A stretch of DNA of 64,000 nt from positions 806,001 to 870,000 of the forward strand of contig NZ_JPNB01000002.1 in NCBI RefSeq assembly GCF_000732725.1, read 5' to 3'. A program made the position numbers and the translations under genes. Position 1 is the stretch's first letter; each line of letters opens with the position of its first letter. A model generated the notes under the pieces. The model did not search any database. It saw nothing but the letters and a program-made list of their open reading frames with translations, and was not told the DNA's origin. Shown here one piece after another: positions 32,863-42,743 of this stretch. This DNA comes from Kineothrix alysoides (GTDB lineage Bacteria > Bacillota > Clostridia > Lachnospirales > Lachnospiraceae).

Positions 32863-34565
32863 ACTTCCTCCATGCCTGCTCTATAGGCATTGCCTGTATT
32901 ATAAGCATTCCTCGTACTTTCGGCATTGACTGCCTTACCTCTCATACGGTATTCCTTCGGTGTACAATTCTGTGTTTTCTTAAAAAGATAGCTGAAATAA
33001 TGAGGATCCTTATACCCTACCGCATAGCCGATTTCCGAGCTTTTCAAGCTGGAGCACATAAGAAGCTGTTTCGCCTTGTCCATACGAAGCGCCGTCAGAT
33101 GTTCGATGAAGGTCTGACCCTCCTCTCCGCTGAATATGCTGCTGAAATGGCTGGCGCTGATATTTACATGGGCCGCCACGCTGTTAAGGGAGATATCCTC
33201 GGAATCAAAATTATGCTCGATATACGCCTTGGCATCGTCGATGAGACTGCCATATTTCTTCACGGATATCCGATCTCTCAGGTTCATGGCCTCCCTTATC
33301 ATATTCTTTAAATATTCCTTCGTCTTCTCTACAGAAGGGAATACTTCCGAAATTGCCTTGAAATCCCCGAATACAGCTATAATACTATCGGCGTCATACC
33401 CCAGTTCCTCTACGAAAGCCACCGTTCCGAAGTACATGTCGGTGGTTATATATTGGCGAAACAGTATGGATTCCACGTTGCCGCTTCCCAAACTGGAAAA
33501 ATAGTCCTCGATGAAGTGGGAGACCTCTTCCAAAAGTCCTTTGGTAAGAAAGTTCTTTATGATTTTCCGATCGATCTTGCCGAAGTCCAGCTCCTTCAAA
33601 TCGATATCCGCATCATCGCTTCCCCCGATTCCCGCGCGCATTTCCTCCATATGCTCCGCATATACGATACGGTTAGAGGAAATCAGATAGCGGTAAGAAA
33701 AGGCCTTGCTGGCGCTCTCATAGGACTCATGCACCTCTCTGAGTCTGTTGACCACATTGCCCACACCTATGAAATACTGAAGCTCTCCGGACTTCGAGGC
33801 GATGTCTGTCAGCTCCTTCAGAAAATCATCCCTTTTTTGCTCCATCCTCTTTTCGTTCTCGTCCAGAAGCAGGAACTCCACGCCGTCTATCCCTCTGTTG
33901 AACATGTAAATGTTTTCCGTCTGCTCCGCCAGCTCCATAACGGTGTCCCAGGCTGCCGGAAGCTCCTTGGAGCATGTACCGTCCATATCTTCCGCTTGAC
34001 GCATCATGAAAAGCACCACATCATAAACTCCCGCCGCCAAATGTATATTCAGCTTTTTACCCTTTTCCAGAAGCTCCGTCATCGGAATCCTTCCGGACAA
34101 TATCTCATGCAGGAATTTCTCCTTTTCATGCAGCTCCATTTCCTTCATTTCCTTTTTGAACTGCTCCAAATATTTTTTCTTCTCGTTCTCCTTCTCGATA
34201 CGGCTGCCGATTTCTTTCACCGCTTCTAAAAGCTTCGCCGAGGAAACCGGTTTTACTAAATATTCCGTAACTCCTATTCTTATAGCCTCTTTCGCGTATT
34301 CGAATTCGTCGTAACCGCTTAAGATGATTATACTCACATCCGGAAGGTCCTTCTTCACCAGACGGCTTAGCTCCAATCCGTCCATAAAGGGCATCTTAAT
34401 ATCCGTAATGATAATATCCGGGCAAAGCTTCCTGATCATAGGGTATGCCAGCTCTCCATCGCTGGCCTCGCCCACGAAATCGAAGCCTTCCTCCTCCCAG
34501 GGAATATTGTTCTTGATCCCCTCTCTCATTACGATTTCATCCTCTACAAGAAAAACCTTTAACAT
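32859..34565 (-). CDS. Response regulator with AraC output domain, YesN type
   Basis: The 568-residue product has a receiver domain (residues 1-125; acidic pair ED 8-9, phospho-acceptor Asp55 in ITDIKMP, Lys in YLVKPVS), a large middle region (about 130-450), and a C-terminal AraC double helix-turn-helix (INVSASH-like SLNSVAAHVNISASHFS; SSEIGYAVGYKDPHYFSYLFK). With the adjacent YesM kinase it likely activates the YtfQ-type transporter genes downstream. It is 17 bases after the chemoreceptor gene. Confidence 0.94.
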   Translation of the reverse strand: MLKVFLVEDEIVMREGIKNNIPWEEEGFDFVGEASDGELAYPMIRKLCPDIIITDIKMPFMDGLELSRLVKKDLPDVSIIILSGYDEFEYAKEAIRIGVTEYLVKPVSSAKLLEAVKEIGSRIEKENEKKKYLEQFKKEMKEMELHEKEKFLHEILSGRIPMTELLEKGKKLNIHLAAGVYDVVLFMMRQAEDMDGTCSKELPAAWDTVMELAEQTENIYMFNRGIDGVEFLLLDENEKRMEQKRDDFLKELTDIASKSGELQYFIGVGNVVNRLREVHESYESASKAFSYRYLISSNRIVYAEHMEEMRAGIGGSDDADIDLKELDFGKIDRKIIKNFLTKGLLEEVSHFIEDYFSSLGSGNVESILFRQYITTDMYFGTVAFVEELGYDADSIIAVFGDFKAISEVFPSVEKTKEYLKNMIREAMNLRDRISVKKYGSLIDDAKAYIEHNFDSEDISLNSVAAHVNISASHFSSIFSGEEGQTFIEHLTALRMDKAKQLLMCSSLKSSEIGYAVGYKDPHYFSYLFKKTQNCTPKEYRMRGKAVNAESTRNAYNTGNAYRAGMEEV

Positions 34566-34582
34566 GCTTCAAGCTCCTATCT

Positions 34583-36310
34583 CTATTCAATCTTTTTTCT
34601 TTCAAATACCTTTATTTCGCTTTCCAGTATGCTTACGGCATTGACCATTCCTTCAAGAGCACGGTCAATTTCCTTCATTCCGTCCGCTACTCCCAGCGTA
34701 TTATATACTACGTTATTTATTCCTTCTGCGCTTTCGTTTACCGTCAGAGTGATGCCCTCGTTAGTTTCCGCAACCCGCTCCATAGCCTGCTTGAGCACAT
34801 CCGAAGCCTGTTCTATATTTTCCATGATTTCATGAAGGGTCGCCGCATCGGTAAAATATTGCTCTCCCGTGTGTTCCAACACCTCGTAGTCTTCCATTAC
34901 CTTGCCGCTGACAAACTGAAGCAGCTTAGAAGCCTCCTGCGAAAGCCGCGCCACGCTCGTTACCACCTTTTCGCTGATGTTCTGTATCTTGTTCGCCGTC
35001 TGCTTGGAATTATCAGCTAATATCCTTATTTCTTCAGCCACTACCGCAAAGCCCTTGCCGGCTTCTCCCGCCCTTGCGGCCTCGATGGAGGCGTTCAATG
35101 CCAGAAGATTGGTCTGGCTGGCTACGCCCAGAATATCCCCGGTCAACTCCGTGATCTTCCCTATCTGCTTGGTATCGTCTATAGAATCGTTCACCGCACT
35201 GCCTATCTGGGTAAGAATGTTCTTCGCCTCTTCCTTGCTCTCTATCGCCTTATCCTGAAGACCTTTGGCACGCTGTCTGATTTCTCCTGCGTAGCCGGTG
35301 CCTTCCTTCGCCTGATTCGCCATAGCTTCCGCGGACAAGCGCACTTTTCTGGTCTCTTCTCCGACCATCGCTACGTTGTCCGTAACACATTTCATCCCCG
35401 CTGCCAGCTCCTCTGTCGTCGCCGAGGTGTTCTGTGCGCTGAAGTTTGTTGTATCTATATTCTCCCTTACTTTCTCCTGCGCCTCTCCCATCTGTTCACA
35501 GGAATCTATCATATTGTCAATCATACTCTCAAGAATTCCGAGGAAACGATTAATGCCCTTAGCCAGCACGCCGATTTCATCCTTAGATTTCTCCGATACG
35601 CGAAGGCTGAGATCCCCCCGTTCCTCCTCGATGCTCTTTATGATCCGGTTGAGTTCTCCGGTCGTTCGCTTGACTGGCGTAATAATCGTCCATTTGGCGA
35701 TGAGATAAGCTACGATAACAGCAAATATCACGATACTCACGGACAAAGTGCTGACGAGAGGTACTTGCTCCGTATAGGCGTATACGCTCTGCTTTCCTGC
35801 CTCCATTTTCTCTAAGGACAGGCTTTGGAGCTGTCCCAGGCAAGTCTCCATCTGACTTTCATAATTGGTAATGTTGCTGAACACTAAGGTCTGAGCTTTG
35901 GTTTTATCTCCGCTCTTGCTGACCTCAAGAATATTGTCGAGATCCGTCAGATAGATTGTATAGGTTGCCATAAGCTCATCGTAAATTTCCTGCTTTTCTC
36001 CGTTCAGCCTCGTCGCATAAGATGCCAATAGAGCATCCACATTCTTGCGCTTTGCCTTGATCTCATTTTCCGCAAGGGCCGCCTTCGTTTCCTTGGCGGT
36101 CATAACATGCTTCAGCACGGACTTGTGTATAATTTCGAAGTCTGCCGAAATTTCGGAGACTTCCCTATAGTCCTGCAATTCTCCTGAAAGAATACGCTCC
36201 GATACCACTCGTATTCCATTTATATTATTAACCAGTATTCCCATTCCTGCAAGTCCAATTGCCGCCACTATCATAATAACTGCCATAAACTTCGTACTTA
36301 TCTTTTTCAT
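34583..36310 (-). CDS. Methyl-accepting chemotaxis protein with four-helix-bundle sensor
   Basis: The 575-residue product has a membrane segment at about 8-30, a helical extracellular sensor of the 4HB_MCP type (about 31-190), a second membrane segment (about 190-212), a HAMP domain, and a cytoplasmic signalling coiled coil. The signalling tip [30 protein letters not shown]-like region is conserved near residue 400. It is in one transcription unit with the YesN/YesM pair and next to the transporter genes. It probably couples sugar sensing to motility, perhaps via the transporter-binding protein. No che or fla genes are in the window. Confidence 0.93.
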   Translation of the reverse strand: MKKISTKFMAVIMIVAAIGLAGMGILVNNINGIRVVSERILSGELQDYREVSEISADFEIIHKSVLKHVMTAKETKAALAENEIKAKRKNVDALLASYATRLNGEKQEIYDELMATYTIYLTDLDNILEVSKSGDKTKAQTLVFSNITNYESQMETCLGQLQSLSLEKMEAGKQSVYAYTEQVPLVSTLSVSIVIFAVIVAYLIAKWTIITPVKRTTGELNRIIKSIEEERGDLSLRVSEKSKDEIGVLAKGINRFLGILESMIDNMIDSCEQMGEAQEKVRENIDTTNFSAQNTSATTEELAAGMKCVTDNVAMVGEETRKVRLSAEAMANQAKEGTGYAGEIRQRAKGLQDKAIESKEEAKNILTQIGSAVNDSIDDTKQIGKITELTGDILGVASQTNLLALNASIEAARAGEAGKGFAVVAEEIRILADNSKQTANKIQNISEKVVTSVARLSQEASKLLQFVSGKVMEDYEVLEHTGEQYFTDAATLHEIMENIEQASDVLKQAMERVAETNEGITLTVNESAEGINNVVYNTLGVADGMKEIDRALEGMVNAVSILESEIKVFERKKIE

Positions 36311-36440
36311 AAAATAACCCTTCCCTTCTGCATAGGATGCAATTTTTGGTTTTTTGCCGAATAAATACCCACAATAAAATTATATCAAATGTTTGTCGAA
36401 ATGCAGTGTACTTTTTTAGGTAAAAAGTTGATTTTTTTGA

Positions 36441-36472
36441 GAAAAACGGCAGGTAACAAACCGTCACCTGCC
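36441..36472 (-). terminator. Rho-independent terminator of the AraR-like gene
   Basis: GGCAGGT and ACCTGCC pair around an 11-base loop (36448-36472), followed on the minus strand by GTTTTTCTC. It separates the regulator gene from the chemoreceptor gene. Confidence 0.85.
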
Positions 36473-36501
36473 CCAAGGATTTTTACACTATTTTTATATT
36501 C

Positions 36502-37584
36502 TTAAATCAACTTCTTTACCGAATCCCGGCACACAATTTCTGCATTGAATTCGTATGTACCGTCGTAGGAGGGATTTTCTATCATCCGCAGCAGATTATT
36601 AGCCGCTTTTTCTCCTAACTTATCCATGGGATGAGGAACCGAAGTAAGAGCCACGTCCCCCAAAACGGCCAGCTCCGAATCATCGATGCTCACTACGGAA
36701 ATATCCTCCGGAACCCTCCGCCCTGCATCTGCCAGCATCCCCAGCAGCTCGAAGGCTACCTGATCATTATAACAGACAGCCGCACTGCAATCGCCCAGGC
36801 GCTCCAGAATGGTTCCTTTCTTCTTCTCCAGATGCTTGATATCCTCCGTATCTATCCAGACGACGTGAGCATCCTCCACTGCCATACCTGCACTTTGCAT
36901 AGCTTCCAGATAACCGGCATAGCGCATGTGGCCCTGCCCGTCGTCCAGCTTGAAGATGCCTCCGATCTTCCGGTGCCCCATTTCAAGCAGATACTCCGTG
37001 ACCTTCCTTCCCGCCATTTTATCATTGAGCGAAACGTGAGGTATGGAAAGCAATGGATAGTAGCTGTTTATAAAAATTATGGGGATACCCCGTTTCTGCA
37101 GCTCAGCATATAGGTATAAGCTGGAATTGGGAATGCCGCTTTTGGTAGTCTCCATAATGACACCGGCTACTTCATCCCGGCTTAGGATATCCTCCAAAAT
37201 GGTCTTCTCTCTGCTGTTTTGGTTGTTGGTAAAGGCTATCTGGACAGAATAACCATTTTCAAACAGCACGTTCTCTATTCCTTGTATCGTCTTGGGAAAA
37301 ATATATCCGTCCACATAGGTCGTTACAACGGAGATTCGTGTCCGGTTTTCCAGATTCGCCTGCCTTTTATCGTTAATATACGTTCCGCTGCCTTGTATTC
37401 TGATGAGAACGCCCTCACCCTCCAAGACACCGATTGCATGGCGCACTGTCTGCCTGCTGACATGGAACATATCTTTCAGTTCGTTCTCCGAGTACATTTT
37501 CTGCCCCGGAAGAAAGGTTTTGGCCGCAATCTGTTCTTTTATCCAGTTTACAAGCTCCATATACTTTGATTGACTTCTTCCCAC
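36502..37584 (-). CDS. araR: AraR-like regulator, GntR DNA-binding domain fused to LacI-type ligand domain
   Basis: The 360-residue product has an N-terminal winged helix of the GntR class (residues 5-70; YSENELKDMFHVSRQTVRHA) and a LacI/GalR sugar-binding domain (about 85-355; AGVIMETTKSG, SVVSIDDSELA). This fusion is characteristic of B. subtilis AraR, which represses arabinose genes until L-arabinose binds. The start is a GTG at 37584. The gene is 47 bases downstream of a small membrane protein gene, with a small hairpin between. Candidate half-sites (ATTTGTA) lie in the upstream promoter region and around the araA promoter. The symbol is given by architecture and context. Confidence 0.85.
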   Translation of the reverse strand: MGRSQSKYMELVNWIKEQIAAKTFLPGQKMYSENELKDMFHVSRQTVRHAIGVLEGEGVLIRIQGSGTYINDKRQANLENRTRISVVTTYVDGYIFPKTIQGIENVLFENGYSVQIAFTNNQNSREKTILEDILSRDEVAGVIMETTKSGIPNSSLYLYAELQKRGIPIIFINSYYPLLSIPHVSLNDKMAGRKVTEYLLEMGHRKIGGIFKLDDGQGHMRYAGYLEAMQSAGMAVEDAHVVWIDTEDIKHLEKKKGTILERLGDCSAAVCYNDQVAFELLGMLADAGRRVPEDISVVSIDDSELAVLGDVALTSVPHPMDKLGEKAANNLLRMIENPSYDGTYEFNAEIVCRDSVKKLI

Positions 37585-37631
37585 AGTCTTCCCGGACGGC
37601 GTGCTACGCCATCCGCCTCCTTATACTAGTC

Positions 37632-37985
37632 TTATCTTAATTTATCAGTATCTTCAGCGTCATCAATATCTGTAACGTCGTCATTTAAATTGTCCACATC
37701 CATAGTTCCGCCCACGTACTTTCCGGCAGACAAGGCACGGAGTGAATGTACAATTAAAAATACAGCAATAATGCTGAATGCGATCATTGCTATAATGAAA
37801 AAAACCAGTTCTGTTCCCGCATACTTTTCGGTCACATCTTTAAGAGAATATACGATATAAACCAAATAGGCAGCAACAAATAAACGAATCATTAAAGAAA
37901 GCTTTGTAGGCAAATACGCTTTCTTTTTCTCCTCATACCCTTTTTTATTCTCTCTTATATCTCTGTTTTCATTTCCGTCGTTCAT
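37632..37985 (-). CDS. Small membrane protein of unknown function
   Basis: The 117-residue product has two hydrophobic segments (about 30-48 and 59-82), a charged N-terminus rich in Lys and Glu, and an acidic tail (DDVTDIDDAEDTD). I do not recognise it. It precedes the AraR-like gene by 47 bases in the same direction and likely shares its transcript. Confidence 0.65.
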   Translation of the reverse strand: MNDGNENRDIRENKKGYEEKKKAYLPTKLSLMIRLFVAAYLVYIVYSLKDVTEKYAGTELVFFIIAMIAFSIIAVFLIVHSLRALSAGKYVGGTMDVDNLNDDVTDIDDAEDTDKLR

Positions 37986-38301
37986 CCGCCTTATTCCTCC
38001 GTCTCCGTTATAAGCTCTGGTTTATATTCTCATACATCTTTTTTTATTATTTGTACAATTCTATTATTTTATATGGATTAATTTTTAATTTCATCGTCAT
38101 ATTTCATGTATATCATAAGATACATTATACTTGTTGTCAATTATTTTTGAAATCAGAGGATTTAATATATGTACCTATTTGATAAGTTGTATATCAAAAG
38201 TTGTATTATTACTTGTTCGCGGAGAATACTCATACGTAACATAAATACATCTTTCCTTCTAATACGTCATATATTCTAAAAAACGGCATCAGGTATCTTC
38301 T
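37986..38301. other. Divergent intergenic region with promoter and candidate AraR half-sites
   Basis: This AT-rich gap lies between the minus-strand membrane-protein/AraR unit and the plus-strand DUF885 gene. It holds a minus-strand promoter (38112-38140), an ATTTGTACAATT near-palindrome (38049-38060) and a direct repeat of AAGTTGTAT (about 38184 and 38199). No small gene is evident. Confidence 0.6.
38112..38140 (-). promoter_or_regulatory. Promoter of the membrane-protein/AraR unit
   Basis: A perfect -35 TTGACA (38140-38135) and -10 TATGAT (38117-38112) are separated by 17 bases on the minus strand. This implies a leader of roughly 120 bases. Confidence 0.75.
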
Positions 38302-40152
38302 TTGAAAAAGTTCATGAACCTTCATCTTTCCAATAAACGCAAGGCGGCAATTTTTTCCTCCTTGGCATTGCTGCTTCTCGCAGGCTCATTTTCCTTCTTT
38401 TCCACGAAGGATTCCCGGTCCTTTCAACATTTTGCCGAGGACTTCTTCGTCTCAGAACTGACGGCAAATACTTTGAATATGCACTATACAGTAGCAGCCC
38501 CTTCCTCTTACGGCATAGACTCCTACGAGTCCGTTCTTCCCTTTTATTCCAAAGAGGATAAAGAGGAATCCCTTCAGGAAATCGTTACGTCCCTGCGGCA
38601 ACTGTATTCTCTGGATGTTTCCAAATTAAATGAACAGGATGCTTATACATACCAGTTGCTGGTGCCCTATCTGGAAAATGAGAAAAAAGGTATTTCTCTC
38701 TATTATTATTCCGCCCCCTTATCTCCTTCCTCTGGAATGCAGTCACAGCTTCCTATTTTGCTTGCAGAATATACTTTTAGAAACAAAAGGGATGTGGAGG
38801 ACTATCTGGCCCTCTTGGATCAGACCGATACATATTTCGAAGGCATCGCACAGTACCTTAAGGAGCAGTCGGCAGAGGGGCTTTTTATGCCCGATTATTC
38901 CGTAGATAAAGTCATGGAGCAGTGCAATACGATCATGGACGAAGCCTCCCTTTCACAGGACACCCATTTCTTAAATACAACCTTCGAAGAAAGGCTGGAT
39001 CCACTGCTGTCCTCGAGTGTAATATCAGAGAAGGAGAAACAGTATTATTTATCGGAAAATAACAGACTGCTCACTACCGTCATGCTCCCTGCCTATCAGA
39101 AGCTGGGGGATGAGCTCATCCTGTTAAAGGGCAGCGGAAAGAACGAAAACGGACTGTATTATTATCCGGACGGACGTGAATATTATCAATATCTCCTGCG
39201 CTCCCACACTGCCTCTTATCGCGATATCAGCAGTATCAAAGAGATGCTTTTTCAGGATTTTAACGAGAATTTCGATTCCATGTACGGCCTTTTGCAAAGC
39301 AATCCTTCCATCTTGACTTCGCATGAGGCGTCCAGCATCACGTTTCCTTATGACGAGCCTTCCGACATGCTCAAAAACCTTCAGCAAATGATGCAGAAAG
39401 ACTTTCCTGCTTTATCCGAAGCCACGCAAGGCGGAGAGCTCCCCGTATGTACAATAAAGTCAATTTCCAAAAACCTGGAAGAATATAGCAGTCCTGCCTT
39501 CTACCTCACTCCTCCGTTAGACGATATAAGGGAGAATGTTATATATATCAATCGGAAAAATAATCCCAGGGGGGTTGAACTGTATACTACACTCGCTCAC
39601 GAAGGCTACCCGGGCCATTTGTATCAGACAGTTTACTCTCAATTATACTTCAATAAGACCGGCATGAACCCAATACGCTCCCTGCTGTCCTACAGTGGAT
39701 ATGCGGAAGGATGGGCGATGTATGTGGAGCTTATGGCCTACGATTATGCGAAGGAGCTTACGAAGGACACGAATCCGGACGCGGAGGCACTTTACGAATC
39801 CTATAAACTGGACCGACAGATACAGCTTTGTCTCTATTCCTTATTGGACATTGCCATTCATTACGAGGGTGCAAATTATAAGCAGGTGCATAAAATATTA
39901 TCCACCATCGGAATCTCAAATGCCTCTACCACAAGGGCGATCTACGAGTATATCGTAGAGGAACCGGGTACCTATTTAAAATATTATTTGGGATATTTGG
40001 AGGTTTTGGAATTAAAAAAAGAAGCCCAAGGGCTATGGGGAAATGATTATAGCGAATACCGCTTCCATAAATTTTATCTGGAAAACGGCCCGGCGGATTT
40101 CACCAACCTGAAATTGCAGTTGGAAAAAAGTAAGGACACAAAAAAATCCTAA
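38302..40152 (+). CDS. DUF885 metallopeptidase-like protein, membrane-anchored or exported
   Basis: The 616-residue product starts at a TTG (38302) or at the ATG at 38314; neither has a strong ribosome binding site. An N-terminal hydrophobic segment (about 14-32; IFSSLALLLLAGSFSFF) would export or anchor it. DUF885 features follow, including the zinc-peptidase-like motif HEGYPGH (His433, Glu434, His439) and GYAEGWAMYVEL about 35 residues later. DUF885 proteins are thought to be peptidases but few are characterised. It is the only long plus-strand gene in the middle of the window and overlaps the convergent membrane protein gene by four bases. Confidence 0.85.
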   Translation: MKKFMNLHLSNKRKAAIFSSLALLLLAGSFSFFSTKDSRSFQHFAEDFFVSELTANTLNMHYTVAAPSSYGIDSYESVLPFYSKEDKEESLQEIVTSLRQLYSLDVSKLNEQDAYTYQLLVPYLENEKKGISLYYYSAPLSPSSGMQSQLPILLAEYTFRNKRDVEDYLALLDQTDTYFEGIAQYLKEQSAEGLFMPDYSVDKVMEQCNTIMDEASLSQDTHFLNTTFEERLDPLLSSSVISEKEKQYYLSENNRLLTTVMLPAYQKLGDELILLKGSGKNENGLYYYPDGREYYQYLLRSHTASYRDISSIKEMLFQDFNENFDSMYGLLQSNPSILTSHEASSITFPYDEPSDMLKNLQQMMQKDFPALSEATQGGELPVCTIKSISKNLEEYSSPAFYLTPPLDDIRENVIYINRKNNPRGVELYTTLAHEGYPGHLYQTVYSQLYFNKTGMNPIRSLLSYSGYAEGWAMYVELMAYDYAKELTKDTNPDAEALYESYKLDRQIQLCLYSLLDIAIHYEGANYKQVHKILSTIGISNASTTRAIYEYIVEEPGTYLKYYLGYLEVLELKKEAQGLWGNDYSEYRFHKFYLENGPADFTNLKLQLEKSKDTKKS

Positions 40153-40466
40153 AACCATACATAGACACAAAACAATAAAAAAAGAAAAATAGCAAAAAGA
40201 AATATTCCTCCTATGAAAAGCGCCGCGAGCACGGAATTAACAATAAGCTGCCTCGTTTCCTTAGGCGTGAGGATTTCCTCGTCTGTAACTTGGGAAAGAC
40301 CGGAGTTGGCGGTTTTTCCCGAATTGGCAGCAGAAGCGCCGGAAGACCTGAGGTCTTCCGGTTTCTTCACGTACCATGGCATACCCTCTATATTCATGTT
40401 TGCCACAGTAATATCTTCATACTGTTTTAGCTCGTCTCTTTTCTCGTCTCTTCTCTTTTTACTCAT
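40149..40466 (-). CDS. Small membrane protein of unknown function
   Basis: The 105-residue product has a charged N-terminal half (KKRRDEKRDELKQYED), a central conserved-looking stretch (NIEGMPWYVKKPEDLR), and a C-terminal hydrophobic tail (about 80-105). It would be tail-anchored with its charged end in the cytoplasm. Not recognised. It sits just after the opp operon. Confidence 0.6.
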   Translation of the reverse strand: MSKKRRDEKRDELKQYEDITVANMNIEGMPWYVKKPEDLRSSGASAANSGKTANSGLSQVTDEEILTPKETRQLIVNSVLAALFIGGIFLFAIFLFLLFCVYVWF

Positions 40467-40503
40467 AATTTATAATATTCACCATTTTCATCGAATAAAT
40501 CGA

Positions 40504-41544
40504 TCAATCATATAAATGACATTTTACCACATGGCCGTTTCCCATGTCCTTGGACACCGGCTCCTGTGTCTTGCAAATTTCCATGCAGTCCTTGCATCTC
40601 GTATGGAACTTGCAGCCCGCCGGAGGATTGGCCGGCGAAGGAATACTTCCCTCTAAGATAATGCGGTTCCCTTTCGTATCCGGGTCGGGTATGGGAATAG
40701 CGCTGAAAAGTGCTTTCGTATAGGGATGCAGCGGATTTGCAAAAATATCCTCCGTAGCTCCGGTCTCTACAATACTGCCGAGATACATAACGCCCACGGT
40801 ATCCGATATATGCTCCACCACCGATAAATCGTGGGAGATAAACAGATATGTCAGGCCGAACTCTTCCTGTAAATCCTTTAATAAGTTAATAATCTGGGCC
40901 TGAATGGATACATCCAATGCGGATACCGGTTCATCGCATACAATGAATTCAGGATTCAATGCCAGTGCCCTGGCGATACAGATCCTCTGCCTTTGTCCGC
41001 CCGAGAATTCATGAGGATAACGATCCTTATGATAAGACTGCAATCCACAGGAAGCCATAATCTTCGTTATATAATCATCCAGCTCGTTCTTAGGCACGAG
41101 CTTGTGCTCTCTTACCGCTTCTCCGATGATCTCACCTACGGGAAGCCTTGGAGAAAGACTGGAGTAAGGATCCTGAAAAATAATCTGCATCTTCGGGCGG
41201 AGGGCACGCATCTCCTTCTTGCTAAGGGCATAGATGTCCGTCCCGCCAAACCGAACTTCTCCATCCGTCTTATCGATAAGGCGAAGGAGCGTTCTTCCCG
41301 TGGTGGACTTGCCGCAGCCAGACTCTCCTACTAATCCCATGGTAGTCCCCTTCTTAATGGAAAAGGACACGTCGTCCACTGCTTTTACCTGCCCTGCCGT
41401 CTTGGAAAAAACACCTCCCTTTATGGGAAAATATTTCTTCAGGTGGGAAACTTCCAGAATGACGTCATCCTTGCTATCATTCTTAACATTATCTTCGTTG
41501 TATTTCAGAGGTTCATAAGCTGTTTCTTTTGAAGCTGTATTCAT
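40504..41544 (-). CDS. oppF: Oligopeptide ABC transporter ATPase, OppF type
   Basis: The 346-residue product has Walker A GESGCGKST, Q-loop IFQDPYSSLSPR, signature FSGGQRQR, Walker B FIVCDEPVSALD, and the C-terminal oligopeptide-type zinc or iron-sulfur cysteine motif (GCKFHTRC...C). It is the last gene of the opp operon and is two bases downstream of oppD. With OppD it energises peptide uptake. Confidence 0.94.
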   Translation of the reverse strand: MNTASKETAYEPLKYNEDNVKNDSKDDVILEVSHLKKYFPIKGGVFSKTAGQVKAVDDVSFSIKKGTTMGLVGESGCGKSTTGRTLLRLIDKTDGEVRFGGTDIYALSKKEMRALRPKMQIIFQDPYSSLSPRLPVGEIIGEAVREHKLVPKNELDDYITKIMASCGLQSYHKDRYPHEFSGGQRQRICIARALALNPEFIVCDEPVSALDVSIQAQIINLLKDLQEEFGLTYLFISHDLSVVEHISDTVGVMYLGSIVETGATEDIFANPLHPYTKALFSAIPIPDPDTKGNRIILEGSIPSPANPPAGCKFHTRCKDCMEICKTQEPVSKDMGNGHVVKCHLYD

Positions 41545-41546
41545 TC

Positions 41547-42734
41547 TTATTGTCCCTCCTTCATTTCGTTCTTTTCGTTGCTGCCCGCACCTTCCGCATA
41601 GAGGTAGCAGTTCACCACATGGGTCGGGCTAAGGGATGTCTGCCCGGGGTACTTGCCCTTGCAGGCTTCCACGCACATCTCACACCTATCCCTGAAGTAG
41701 CAGTAATCGGGCATATTGACCGGATTGGGCACCTTGCCGGGAATACTGTAGAGACGGTCCACGTCTTTCCCCACCACCGGCTTGGACGCCATAAGTCCTA
41801 TGGTATAAGGGTGCTTGGGTGTTTTGAAAATTTCTTGAACGGTTCCCTGCTCAACCACGCGGCCGGCATACATGACTACGACGTAGTCCGCCATCTCCGC
41901 AATTACGCCTAAATCATGAGTAATCAGCATGATGCTGGAATTAATCTTATCCTTTAAGCCGCGCAGAAGATCGAGAATCTGCGCCTGAATCGTCACATCC
42001 AAGGCCGTAGTCGGCTCATCCGCTATGATGAGTCTGGGATTACATGCCAATCCCATGGCAATACAAATTCTCTGCCGCATACCGCCGGACAACTCGTGCG
42101 GATACATCTTATACACGCCCTCACAGTTGGCAATACCTACCAGCTCCAGCATCTCTATCGTACGGTTCTTCACTTCCTCCTTACTCATCTGGGGATTGTG
42201 AAGTGCGATGACCTCATCCACCTGCGATCCGATACGAAATACCGGATTGAGGCTCGTCATCGGTTCCTGAAATATCATGGACATATAATTACCGCGAAGC
42301 TTCTGCATCGTCTCCATAGGTGCATTCACCACGTTAATCGCCTGTTCCCCGGTATTGAAGCGAATCTCTCCCTTCACAGTCTGTCCCTGCGGTCTCTGTA
42401 CGAGCTGCATCAGGGAAAGGCTGGTCACAGACTTTCCGCAGCCGGATTCTCCTACGATACCTACCGTCTTGCCCTGCGGCACGTCGAAGGAAACGCCGTC
42501 AACAGACTTAACCGTTCCGATGTCAGTAAAGAAATAAGTATGAACATTGTCAAACTCCACAACATTATTGGAATTCTTCATCTTCGTCACATACTCTTCT
42601 TCAGGAATATTCTTACGTTTGCGTTTCTTTTCTATTTCATCGGTTATTCTTTTATTTTCTTTCGATATCGCTCTGGATTCTTTGGCAGAGATATAGTTTG
42701 CATCTTTTGTACTCTCTTTTTTAAAAAAGTTCAT
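41547..42734 (-). CDS. oppD: Oligopeptide ABC transporter ATPase, OppD type, with N-terminal extension
   Basis: The 395-residue product from the ATG at 42734 has Walker A GESGCGKSV, Q-loop IFQEPMTSLNP, signature LSGGMRQR, Walker B LIIADEPTTALD and the cysteine-containing C-terminus (YCYFRDRCEMC). Residues 1 to about 55 are a highly charged extension (KENKRITDEIEKKRKRK) not found in typical OppD, which starts near residue 58 (VVEFDNV). An in-frame GTG start at 42743 would add three residues. Its function with OppF is to power import. Confidence 0.92.
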   Translation of the reverse strand: MNFFKKESTKDANYISAKESRAISKENKRITDEIEKKRKRKNIPEEEYVTKMKNSNNVVEFDNVHTYFFTDIGTVKSVDGVSFDVPQGKTVGIVGESGCGKSVTSLSLMQLVQRPQGQTVKGEIRFNTGEQAINVVNAPMETMQKLRGNYMSMIFQEPMTSLNPVFRIGSQVDEVIALHNPQMSKEEVKNRTIEMLELVGIANCEGVYKMYPHELSGGMRQRICIAMGLACNPRLIIADEPTTALDVTIQAQILDLLRGLKDKINSSIMLITHDLGVIAEMADYVVVMYAGRVVEQGTVQEIFKTPKHPYTIGLMASKPVVGKDVDRLYSIPGKVPNPVNMPDYCYFRDRCEMCVEACKGKYPGQTSLSPTHVVNCYLYAEGAGSNEKNEMKEGQ

Positions 42735-42743
42735 CTGCCTCAC

